From NCBI GenBank assembly GCA_030844895.1, contig CM061224.1:28911992-28975991 (forward strand): a stretch of 64,000 nucleotides of DNA, read 5' to 3'. Shown piece by piece: positions 34,904-44,976 of this stretch. This DNA is from Ambrosia x helenae (taxonomy: Eukaryota > Streptophyta > Magnoliopsida > Asterales > Asteraceae). The position numbers and the translations under genes are program-made. The first letter of the stretch is position 1, and each line of letters opens with the position of its first letter. The notes beneath the pieces are model-generated. The model did not search any database and was not told where the DNA came from. It was given only the letters and a program-made list of their open reading frames with translations.

Positions 34904-35461
34904 TGGTATCAGAGCCTTGGTTATAGGGAATTAGGTTATTAGAAAAATAATCTAGTCTATAACCATAGGATTTAACCAGTACTTGCTCCTTTTACTTGCA
35001 ACCCTACTTGCTTCTAATCTCTATCTTCCTCCCACTTCTTATCCCTACTATAATCCTTACAAGAAGATTGCCCCCATCACTGGATCTACTCTTAGACTAA
35101 TAGGGCAAAATCCTCAGGTTTAACCTGAACCACCTTGAGCTCTCGTCGAAGCTCTAGAATTTTAATAACGAACACGTGCAATCTGGAAGGGTGAACGCCT
35201 GTATTCTGAGTCTTCTGTCTAAGCTGGCATTGCGCATATATCCCAATCAGACGAGGGACCCGGATGCCTACCTGGGAATTCTCGGGATGAGTGTTCACTT
35301 ATAGGCTAAAGCATGTCTTCACTATGTTATTAGAATCTAGAATCTTTGATAAGTCAACGTTTTCATTTATTCGTTTTAATTAATGAATAAATGATTACAT
35401 TCCTTATATTACCTCATTCATTTCCTACCTCATTGAACCTTCATTGTGTCCCTTACAGATC
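34904..35461 (+). other. Primer binding site and leader of element C
   Basis: TGGTATCAGAGCC at 34904-34916 after a GAT spacer is the tRNA-iMet primer site. The leader to 35461 matches those of A and D, including CCTGGGAATTCTCGGGATGA at about 35271. Confidence 0.85.
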
Positions 35462-36109
35462 ATGTCTCCACGTCGTAGCACTCGCATTAACAGTGGTGAA
35501 AACCAAGAGGAAAGTAGCAACAACCACAACACCAACCACAACAACAACAACAACAATGGTGTTGATGCCCAACTAGCTGCGATTATTTCCCAACAAATGG
35601 CGCAACAAATCACAACTCTGGTTTCTAACTTGTTGGCTCAAGTCATCCAAATGAATGGGAACGACAATGGAAATGGAAATGGCGATGGAAATCACGTAAA
35701 GAACAGGACCTTAGTTCGGAAAGGCGAGAAAACAAGTATTGTGGCCGCGGTAACTACCGAGAACCGGAAGCGTAAGACCAGGGATCCTGATGTAAACCTC
35801 ACTACACAAGCTTCTAACAAGAAACCTTATACAAGAAACTTTCCATTGTGTAACACATGCAATCGACATCATCCCACTATTTCAGCGTGTCGCTTGTGCA
35901 CCAATTGTGGTAGGTATGGCCATCTGGTCAACACATGTTGCGAGACCCCAAACCCTAATACCAACCAACCAACCAACCCTGCTCAGGTTGCTAATCCTAA
36001 TCGTCCTGGTAAATACAACTATGGTCAATGCTATGAATGTGGAGACCCAAATCACTTCCGTAACCAATGCTCTAAACTAAACCGAGATCAAGACCCTCCA
36101 GCTACTTAA
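35462..36109 (+). CDS. gag: Element C gag with capsid domain deleted (215 aa)
   Basis: Start at the ATG giving MSPRRSTRINSG; an in-frame upstream GTG reads into the leader and is less likely. The N-terminal region (QLAAIISQQMAQQITTLV) and Asn/Gly linker match element A gag. The frame then jumps in frame from the linker straight to VRKGEKTS, so the whole Retrotrans_gag capsid domain seen in A is missing. The C-terminus keeps the Cys/His cluster CNTCNRHHPTISACRLCTNC and a canonical CCHC knuckle, CYECGDPNHFRNQC. Such a protein could bind nucleic acid but not build a particle. The frame is intact, which is notable beside the broken copy in A. Confidence 0.8.
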   Translation: MSPRRSTRINSGENQEESSNNHNTNHNNNNNNGVDAQLAAIISQQMAQQITTLVSNLLAQVIQMNGNDNGNGNGDGNHVKNRTLVRKGEKTSIVAAVTTENRKRKTRDPDVNLTTQASNKKPYTRNFPLCNTCNRHHPTISACRLCTNCGRYGHLVNTCCETPNPNTNQPTNPAQVANPNRPGKYNYGQCYECGDPNHFRNQCSKLNRDQDPPAT

Positions 36110-36842
36110 CAGCAAGCCCCACCATTTGAATGATATCTACTTTTTAATTCTATGTATTGACGTTTTTGATTCAAGTAATAAATTCTAGTATTATCATAAC
36201 ACTTGGATACATGCTTGTTTGAAATGTGAACTAATTGCTATATACTTTACTTACTTGTACAACAGTTAGTTGGCTACCAAACAACTTACTCAACGATTGG
36301 TAGAGGTCATCATGTCTTTCCAACAGTCGGGAGGGCCTACAACCTGCTCAACGACTGGTGGAGGCTATCAAACCTGCTCAATAATCGGTAGAGGCATAGA
36401 AGGACACAAAACCCTAATGTAAGGTAAATTGGTGATTGCGGTCCGGAACGTAATCATGAATTTACAGGTACGTTAAGGTAGTGTGAAATTCTATCAAGGT
36501 TTTTGGTAGTTGACCAATTATAGACCTTAGTTACCTGGTAGTTCACTTAGTCTTTCTATAGTCCATCAACTCATTTCTTTTAGGATTCCTAAAACTTGAA
36601 GTTTAGTGTTTTACTAGATTCTTATTCTCCTTGTTATTCGAGACAAACCTAATCCAATCCTTAACTCACACTATCAAACCTCCTATCCAAATCATTGGAA
36701 ACAGTTTACTCTGTTACCTATAAATTCACGTCGTGCCTTAACTCAAATTTTCCAAACCACGGCTATCTTAATTTCTACCCAAACATCCGTAACCTTATGT
36801 TTCTAATAACTTCGGGACGAAGTTTCTAAAAGTAGGGGATGC
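36110..36842 (+). other. 3' untranslated region, minisatellite and polypurine tract of C
   Basis: Non-coding. It holds the plus-strand version of the minisatellite (about 36275-36397, units ending GACTGGTGGAGG / ATTGGTAGAGG) and the AAAAGTAGGGGATGC polypurine tract (36828-36842) just before the 3' LTR start. Confidence 0.7.
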
Positions 36843-36880
36843 TGTGACATCCGTCACTTTTATCATTATATATATATATA

Positions 36881-37353
36881 TACTATATTAATATGGAATA
36901 GGAAGGGTAATAAAGGTCATTTGCCACTTTTAAGAAATGTACAAACCTTATAAGCACTTGTACAATTGTTTATTGCACAAAACATTACAAGCATTAAAAA
37001 CACGAGTACATACATATTTGATCTGATTTAGGGTTTCAGGCTTTCTGCCCCATTATCCCCGCCTCCATCAACCTGTTTCTCTCTCCAAGCGATTTTTTAG
37101 ATCTAGGGTTTCTGGCATCTTTGACGTTTCTTCTCGAGATGGGATATCCATTCTTCCCTAAAAGCATGTCGAAAACTACAGTGACCCCTTCTATATCTCC
37201 TCTGCAACTCGATGATCGTAGGAATGGGCTCACAAGTTACCAGATCTGGTTCGTGTCGAAACCCAGTTCCGGCGACTTCAGTTTAGGGTTCCGACAAACC
37301 CATTTTCACTGCTTTTTCACCGTACACAAAGGTAGGTGACATTTTTTTAGCAC
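36881..37353 (+). other. Non-repeat flank with possible first exon
   Basis: This sequence reads across elements D and B into 63206 onward, so it is the common target locus. It has 5'-UTR-like features (TTAGGGTTTCAGGC, CTCTCTCC) and a short open stretch from the ATG at 37166 (MSKTTVTPSISPLQ...) to an AAAG|GTAGGT donor at about 37331. I do not recognise the product. It could be a decayed gene or captured fragment. Confidence 0.35.
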
Positions 37354-37358
37354 CGTAA

Positions 37359-38434
37359 TGTAACACCCCAACCGATGGCGGAAACATCGAGGTGTCATGT
37401 AAGAATGAGTATACAGTAGCACATGGTAACCAAATTTTAATTAAAATTAATTTAAAGTGCAAATATCCAAAAATGGAAATACATAATGAGTTTCAAGTGG
37501 AAATCTAATACATCACAAAAACCAAACAAGCATAGACTTCAAATTGCCTTCTCATGAAAATACTCTAGTCTTCATGCATCATTATTTCCTGTTGAGTTGT
37601 AAAAATGGGGGGGTCAACTAGAAGTTGGTGAGAATACATAAGCCATGTCAAGCAAATAGTTTAAGTATAAAAGTTTAGCAATTCATATGTCTATCGTAAG
37701 TTTAAGTCTACATGAATAAAACATAATATGTTGAATCGACATAATCAAACCTCCGACTAGTTTAGGTCCATCCCGTTATCCACGGTTCACCTTAATAATA
37801 TGTTGGGAACGATAACAATCACCCACGCTACCTATGTAGGAGGTACACGTATCCGGGTGGGATTGTCAATCAATAGATCTATTATTGAGTATCGCCGGCT
37901 TGGCCATAGCTAATGATTATGTAATGTTGAAACTCGTTGAAACTCGTTGAAACTGTTGTTGTTGTTAATTCATGAGGCATTAAAGTTTACAACTAGACAT
38001 GTATGTAGAATTGCTTAAGTATAATGTTGCAAGTATAAAGAATTGCATAAACATGGTTACGTAAACTCACCTTAGCAAAGTATTAAGTCTCGAGAAATAG
38101 AATATGTGTAGCCCCAAAGTTGCCAATTACAAGAGCTTATAATCAAAACTTCAATTGTAGAAGTAATAGACTATAGAAGAAAGGTATGAGGGAAAGTTTA
38201 ATCGGATTGAAACAATTGATTTAGAGGTGCAAAGTATAATGAGTCATAAGTGGGTTTTTATACTAGTTTTGGATTCAATTAGCCATTAAAATTGGTCAAC
38301 ACCATAAAGTAAGGTTTTATGATGAATTGACTATTTGACTAAGACTTTGACTGTTTGACTAAGACTTTGACTGTTTGACTAAGACTTTATTTAAAAAAAA
38401 ATCTTGTATGTGAAAAAAAAAGAATTTAGAATCA

Positions 38435-38468
<34 letters not shown>

Positions 38469-38558
38469 TATATACATTTATGTATGTATATAAGTTGTGA
38501 GTTAGGATAAATAAAGACTTAGGCACATTTGTATAATATTAATGATAAAGGTGTAATA

Positions 38559-38601
<43 letters not shown>

Positions 38602-38646
38602 GCTTTTTATGTATTAAAATTTTGGGGAAAATTTTACGATGTTACA
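37359..38646 (-). repeat. 3' LTR of element D (1288 bp)
   Basis: Plus strand TGTAACACCCCAACCGATGG ... TTACGATGTTACA. Contains GTTGAAACTC triple repeat (about 37930), a tandem TGTTTGACTAAGACTTTGAC block (38325-38388), an ATT microsatellite (about 38434-38467) and a TA microsatellite (38563-38598). Differs from its partner mainly in microsatellite length. Confidence 0.93.
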
Positions 38647-40397
38647 GTCTCCCCTACTTTTGGAAACTTCGTCCCGAAGTTTATTGAAAACACAGGGTTG
38701 AAGGTGATTGGGTAGAAATTAGGACAAGGGTGGTTTGGGAAGTTTCGAGTTAAGGCATGACATAAATTTATAGGTAACAGAATAAACTGTTCGAATAATT
38801 TGGGTAAGAGTTTTGATATGTGTGAGTTTTAAGGGTTTGATTAGGTTCATCTGAAATAGCAAGGAGAATAAGAATCTTAAGTTTTAGGAGTCCTAAAAGG
38901 AATGAGTTGATGGACTATTGAAAGACTAAATGAACTACCAGATAACTAAGGTTTATAATTGGTCAACTACCGAAAACCTTGATAGAATTTCACACTACCT
39001 TAACGTACCTGTAAATTCATGATTACGTTCCGGACCGCAATCACCAATTTACCTTACATTAGGGTTTTGTGTCCTTCTATAACTCTAGACACACATGTAA
39101 AATAATATGATTAACCATGTATCCAAAAATGAGTCCAACTGTTGAGCAGGAAAAAGACTTCTACCAGTCAGTGAGTAGGAACCTCTACCGATTGTTGAGC
39201 AGGTATGATAGCCTCTACCAGTCGTTGAGCAGGTTGTAGGGCCTCCACCGACTGTTGAGCAGGCATGATGACCTCTACCAATCGTTGAGTAGGTTATTTT
39301 GTACTCTACTAACTGTTGAGCAAGTACTTCATCCTCTATTAGTTGTTTGATTAAGTGTATCAATTATTACACACATGAATTGCAAATTGATAATATGTAC
39401 ATGTAAGCAATCAAGTATCAAGTATAGCATACGAGTTGTAATAGAGTTGCCCTAGATAAGGTTAATGACTCTAGGTGTGTCTATAGTAAATAGTTTATAT
39501 TCCATGAATTCTAGTTTCAAATGTTCAAATAAGGCAAATAGTCGAATCCTCATGTATAACTAAGGATTATGTTGATGCAACACACAATCAAGTTTCAATA
39601 GTTTGGTTATCATGGGTAACTAGCTCATGTGTGAGAAGGTGAAGGATATGAATTTAGTTCTTGAGAGGATGATGAAAAATTCTTGAAGCAGAATCAAAGT
39701 TGTGAGAGATAGTGAATGTGAAGATAGTTGATAAAGAGTTTATTTTATAGTATGGAGATTATATGATTTGGGTAGGGTGTTGAATATTTAAAAAGTGGCT
39801 AAGATGGTAAGGTGAAGTGTGATTGTGAAATCCATGGATGGTTATGAAATGAGATTGGTTTAAGCTGTAAAATTTTGAGATTTTTGAGCTTAGTTTAAGG
39901 AAGGTGAGTGTAATCATTTATTCATTAATTAAAACGAATAAACGAAAACGTTGACTTATCAAAACTTCTAGATTCTAATAACATAGTGAAGACATGCTTT
40001 AGCCTATAAGTGAACACTCATCCCGAGAATTCCCAGGTAGGCATCCGGGTCCCTCGTCTGATTGGGATATATGCGCAATGCCAGTCCTAGACAGAAAACT
40101 CAGAATACAGGCGTTCACCCTTCCAGATTGCACGTGTTCGTTATTAAAATCTAGAACTTTGAGGAGATCTCAAGGTGGTTCAGGCTAAACCTGAGGATTG
40201 TCCTATTAGTCTAAGAGTAGATCTTGTGATGGAGAGCAATCTTCTTGTAGGGGTTGAAGTAGGGATAAGAAGTAGGAGTGAGATAGAGAATAGCAAGTAA
40301 AAGGAGCAAATACTGGTTATATTCCTATGGTTATAGACTAGATTATTTTTTTTTTCTAATAACCTAATTCCCTATAACCAAGGCTCTGATACCAATC
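38647..40397 (-). other. Internal region of element D (non-coding)
   Basis: From the plus-strand left: polypurine complement, CTTCGTCCCGAAG palindromic stretch, minisatellite 39121-39355, a unique AT-rich part 39360-39900, the A/C-type leader 39905-40381 and the primer site. The minisatellite reads openly on the minus strand for about 90 codons with a CSTxGxG repeat, but with no coding support. Confidence 0.8.
39121..39355 (-). repeat. Minisatellite (D copy)
   Basis: About seven imperfect units of CCTCTACC..TTGAGCAGGT with variable spacers, homologous unit by unit to 8066-8287. The array has been kept although gag was lost. Confidence 0.85.
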
Positions 40398-41471
40398 TGT
40401 AACACCCCAACCGATGGCGGAAACATCGAGGTGTCACGTAAGAATGAGTATACAGTAGCACATGGTAACCAAATTTTAATTAAAATTAATTTAAAGTGCA
40501 AATATCCAAAAATGGAAATACATAATGAGTTTCAAGTGGAAATCTAATACATCACAAAAACCAAACAAGCATAGACTTCAAATTGCCTTCTCATGAAAAT
40601 ACTCTAGTCTTCATGCATCATTATTTCCTGTTGAGTTGTAAAAATGGGGGGGTCAACTAGAAGTTGGTGAGAATACATAAGCCATGTCAAGCAAATAGTT
40701 TAAGTATAAAAGTTTAGCAATTCATATGTCTATCGTAAGTTTAAGTCTACATGAATAAACATAATATGTTGAATCGACATAATCAAACCTCCGACTAGTT
40801 TAGGTCCATCCCGTCATCACGGTTCACCTTAATAATATGTTGGAACGATAACAATCACCCACGCTACCTATGTAGGAGGTACACGTATCCGGGTGGGATT
40901 GTCAATCCAATAGATCTATTATTGAGTATCGCCGGCTTGGCCATAGCTAATGATTATGTAATGTTGAAACTCGTTGAAACTCGTTGAAACTGTTGTTGTT
41001 GTCTAATTCATGAGGCATTAAAGTTTACAACTAGACATGTATGTAGAATTGCTTAAGTATAATGTTGCAAGTATAAAGAATTGCATAAACATGGTTACGT
41101 AAACTCACCTTAGCAAAGTATTAAGTCTCGAGAAATAGAATATGTGTAGCCCAAAGTTGCCAATTACAAGAGCTTATAATCAAAACTTCAATTGTAGAAG
41201 TAATAGACTATAGAAGAAAGGTATGAGGGAAAGTTTAATCGGATTGAAACAATCGATTTAGAGGTGCAAAGTATAATGAGTCATAAGTGGGTTTTTATAC
41301 TAGTTTTGGATTCAATTAGCCATTAAAATTGGTCAACACCATAAAGTAAGGTTTTATGATGAATTGACTATTTGACTAAGACTTTGACTGTTTGACTAAG
41401 ACTTTGACTGTTTGACTAAGACTTTATTTAAAAAAAAATCTTGTATGTGAAAAAAAAAGAATTTAGAATCA

Positions 41472-41538
<67 letters not shown>

Positions 41539-41697
41539 TATATACATTTATGTATGTATATAAGTTGTGAGTTAGGATAATAAAGACTTAGGCACATTTG
41601 TATAATATTAATGATAAAGGTGTAATAAAAAAATATATATATATATATAAGGGCTTTTTATGTATTAAAATTTTGGGGAAAATTTTGCAATGTTACA
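40398..41697 (-). repeat. 5' LTR of element D (1300 bp)
   Basis: Begins TGTAACACCCCAACCGATGG and ends TTGCAATGTTACA followed by TSD CGTAA. Its ATT microsatellite (about 41474-41538) is roughly twice as long as in the partner LTR, while its TA tract is shorter. Small 1-base indels also differ. Confidence 0.93.
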
Positions 41698-41702
41698 CGT
41701 AA

Positions 41703-41883
41703 GATGGCGATTTACACAATTAAGGGCTTTTCGTGTCCCCTTCTCGCTATTGATACATAACAGATACAGATCCTTTTATTCAAAGTTTGTAAGTATCGTC
41801 TTTCTCAATTCATTACTATAATCAGTAGAACTAGATTTATTAGTTAATTATGATGTGACTGTGAGAAATTTAAGGACGTTTTT
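41703..41883 (+). other. Target-locus sequence between elements D and B
   Basis: 181 bp of the locus shared with 36881-37353 and 63206-64000. TTTTT at 41879-41883 is the left TSD of the B chain. Contains a short donor-like TTTGTAAGTATC at about 41788. No gene is called. Confidence 0.5.
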
Positions 41884-42272
41884 TGTGACACCCGGCATGT
41901 TCGGCTTAAACATATTAGTAACATCTAAGTCTACCTTAGCGAGAAACGTTTATAAACAAACTTAACTGGGTTAGTTGAGTCGGGTCAAGTTAGGATTGTC
42001 CAGGGTACAATGATCTGGAGGATCATTGGGAGTCGTTTTGGTAATACACTAGTACCGGGTTCCGTTGTTGGTGACGTTACATGAACTAATTAAGTATATG
42101 TGTAGATTATGGGTTGTATGGTGGATTACATACATAGATATGTTTATATGATGTGTAAATGATTATCTGTGCCTAAATGTGTTAAATATGGGCTAAGGAT
42201 GCATGCTTATGTGTTAGGATGTGTTAGAATGCGTTAAACACAACAAACTGGAAAACTAGTTAAAAAGGGACT

Positions 42273-42452
42273 CTGGTTCGACCACTTCGAGTGGTCGAAG
42301 GAGAGGAAAAATGTCTGGTTCGACCCATGCAAGTGGGCGAACCAGGGAAGTAGAATTTGAGGAATTTCCTTCGACCAAACAAGTCTCATTCGACCCTGTG
42401 GAAGGGGCGAAGGAGACTACATTCGACCAATGTGTTGGTGCGAAGGAAGATT
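42273..42452 (+). promoter_or_regulatory. Array of TTCGACC/GGTCGAA hairpins upstream of the TATA box (LTR1)
   Basis: 42277-42299 is a near-perfect stem: TTCGACCACT, loop TCG, AGTGGTCGAA. It is followed by GGTTCGACCC...GGGCGAACC, TTCGACCCT..AGGGGCGAA and TTCGACCAA..TTGGTGCGAA pairings. The array ends just before the TATA box at 42455. The same block is in LTR2 (about 50175-50354) and LTR3 (about 61693-61872). Its position suggests enhancer or transcript-structure function; this is inference. Confidence 0.7.
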
Positions 42453-42454
42453 AG

Positions 42455-42462
42455 TATAAATA
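42455..42462 (+). promoter_or_regulatory. TATA box of LTR1
   Basis: TATAAATA in a GC-poor context about 570 bp into the LTR, followed some 30-45 bp later by CATCATTTCACAAACC, a plausible transcription start. Equivalents: about 50357 (LTR2) and 61875 (LTR3). Confidence 0.65.
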
Positions 42463-44450
42463 CCAACCTTTGTCATTTTTCATCATTTCACAAACCCTAA
42501 CCGTCCCAAAACGCTCTCAAACGATCTTAAACACTAAGGAAGGAGTTTTTTCTCTTCTTTTTCATAATCTAACCAATCTACAACATCTAAACAAGAATCC
42601 AAGGTGTGTTCATAATCCTAAACCTTTTTAAAAGCATTTTAATTCGTTTCCATCTAACCCTAATTGTCCAGATCTGTTCTAAGGGTGTTTTTATGATTAA
42701 AAACCTTTTAAACATCTTTCTAAATCAAAACATGATCATTTAACATAGGTTTTCATAATGAATAACATGTGTTAGTTGTGTGTTATGTGGTGTTATGTGT
42801 TGTTCACTGATTTGCTGCTATATCTATGATAGAAACATGATATAGGATTGTTGTTAATGATTGGATTATGGTTGTCTAGGGTTAGGATATTTGGGGGTTT
42901 TATGGGATTTATACTTGATGCATGAATATTTATGATCAATAGAATGAATAAGGAAGATCGGATAATCGACAAACTGAGCATTTTAAGCTAAATATGAATC
43001 GATTTCAAAAGTTTCCAAATTGGGTAAATAATCCATGCATGAAAGTGATGTTTCCATAACCTTTACCATTTTGGGAAAGGGCTGAGACGAACGTATTATC
43101 AGGGGAAATCGATGGGGTTTTGTAGGGATAAGTTATTCATGCTTGACTGCTGTGTTTGATGATGTTTCGGGTCGTTTTGAATGTGTTTGAAGCGTTTTTA
43201 GGAAAAATAATACAACAGGGGCGAACCTGGCCTCCTTCGACCAGTCGATGGTGCGAAGGAGGGATCCAGGGTCGAACCTGGGATTTTTATTGGACGAATG
43301 TGCATAAACAGGCGAAGGAAGCATCAAATGGTCGAACGTACTGTAAATGGTGCGAAGGAGACAAAAAGGTGCGAAGGAGACTCAAAACTGACTGGTTCGA
43401 CCGTTCTGATGCAGAAATGAGATTTTTGATACAAACTAAGTGTTTTATGCTTGAACCTTGTGTGTAATCTATGTGTACTTGATTAGTTAGGGTAATGTGT
43501 CACCAACGGGATGTCGGGTCGGTCTAGTGTGTCGGTTAAACATTAAACACGTTTTAAAACATACTTGGTTACGATCTGGACAATCGGGGACTAGATAACC
43601 TTATGGTTATTAGTCGGAAACACTTATGTGAACATTTTGATAGATCTCCGGTAGAGGGATTATCAAGGGCTAAACATCTTTACTTATATTTGAAGAACGC
43701 TATCTAAGGTGAGTTCACGGCCCCACTTTTACTGCTTTAACTTTTGGGGGAGAAAACATGCGCTAAACAGTTTTGGTAACATATGTCATACTATGGTTTT
43801 AACTTTATATTGCTATATGATCTTTTGGAAAGTCCCGGGGGAAACCATGAATGTGCGGGTTTGCACAACGGGGGAAATGTGGATAGATCTATTGGGCGTG
43901 ACCTGCCCCACTCGTCGGCTTGGAGGGCCGGGCGGGTGCATATTGTCTCGAACAGGTACATTGGTATCATGCTGAACATACGGGCTGCTTAAACATGCTG
44001 AACATTGCTAAACGTGTCTAGTAATGGTTTCCAATCGTAGTAGTAATGAAACATACGCCTAGCTAGCGTACTTGGTAACATTGATATAGTATGGACATGG
44101 TAACGCTTTAGTAACATTTTTGAACAAACCTGTGAACTCATCAGCATTATATGTTGACATCTTTTTGGCATGTTTTTCTCAGGTCGCTAAGGTAGCAATG
44201 AACGGGACTAGGCGCACGGGTCTGCATTGGCGTCTAGATTTTAGTGCACGTTTTGTAATAAGTGTCTTGGATACTTGGGAACACTGTTTTGTAGAGATTA
44301 AATTCTTTAAATGCTTCCGCTTATGAAATTTATGTTTTTGGGTTTACGTACTTCATATAGTGTCGTTTATTGTGATCGTTGACTTGGATCCTGGTTTGTC
44401 ATGCGCCTCGCGGTAAAACCCCGCAAGTGGTAATTTGAGGGTGTGACAGA

Positions 44451-44464
44451 TTGGTATCAGAGCC
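44451..44464 (+). other. Primer binding site, unit 1
   Basis: TTGGTATCAGAGCC two bases after LTR1 matches the complement of the initiator tRNA-Met 3' end. The second unit has the same at 55961-55974. Confidence 0.9.
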
Positions 44465-44976
44465 AATGGTTATAGTGAACTAGGACTGCATGTAGAGTCT
44501 GGTCTATAGCCGAGTCGCACACACTAGACGGTCACATTCTTTGGGTCTATTAGTGGGATATGTACTAACGTTGTCGGGGTGTCCTTACATCATCATCATG
44601 CTTCTCCGTTACATCATCCGTTTTTATTTGGGTTCTTACCTACTCTTGTCTTCTCCTTCTGGACTGAAGGAGGAGGGGTTGATTTGTTGGTTCTAGCACA
44701 CACATGCCTTCTTACACTTGCACCTATCGTAACACGTTACTAGGCGATGACATTCAGTGACTGGAGTCTGGATTAGGGGTACATCTGGAGGACCATGTAG
44801 AGCAGTTTATCATTTCGGGTGCACACGAAATAATAAACTGGAATGCATGAAAATCCTGATGGACTTCGAGTTTGGATGAATAGTCCTGAATTTGTCCATA
44901 GGTTAACTCTTGTAAATTTCTAGTGGTTGACACTGGAAGAGAATCTGAATCTCTCGATTTCTTGGTTTGTTAGATC
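44465..44976 (+). other. 5' leader of unit 1
   Basis: Non-coding leader between the primer site and gag ATG, identical in unit 2 (55975-56486) apart from an A/C difference near 44898. No uORF with coding character. Confidence 0.7.

Larger units (their letters stand above)
29682..36880 (+). mobile_element. Ty3/gypsy element C: gag-deleted, non-autonomous, 3'-truncated
   Basis: 5' LTR 29682-34900 (with nested solo LTR 31857-34424), primer site 34904, leader, gag 35462-36109, minisatellite, polypurine tract ending at 36842, 3' LTR start TGTGACATCCGTCAC at 36843. The 3' LTR matches the 5' LTR only for some tens of bases before a TA tract, then diverges, so it is truncated. There is no pol. It is the same family as element A (identical LTR ends, leader and minisatellite). 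TCAAA (29677-29681) would be the left TSD. Confidence 0.88.
37359..41697 (-). mobile_element. Gypsy-type element D: non-coding LTR element, complete with TSD
   Basis: Two LTRs (37359-38646 and 40398-41697) bound a 1751-bp internal region. The perfect TSD CGTAA lies at 37354-37358 and 41698-41702. The minus-strand primer site is the complement of 40382-40394 and the polypurine tract is at 38647-38662. The internal region has the A/C leader and minisatellite but no gag or pol, so it is a deletion derivative dependent on other elements. The LTRs are nearly identical by eye, so the insertion is recent. Confidence 0.95.
41884..44448 (+). repeat. LTR1 of the B chain (2565 bp)
   Basis: TGTGACACCCGGCATGTTCG ... 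TTTGAGGGTGTGACA, followed by the primer site. It contains the hairpin cassette 42273-42450, a TATA box and a second cassette at 43213-43410. It lacks about 12 bp (GGGTATATTGAT) present in LTR2 and LTR3 near 42888 and carries private substitutions. Confidence 0.95.

Noticed and set aside
39085..39363. 92-codon repeat protein on the minus strand of element D
   Set aside because: It is the minisatellite read through; the homologous arrays in A and C are not open in the same frame.
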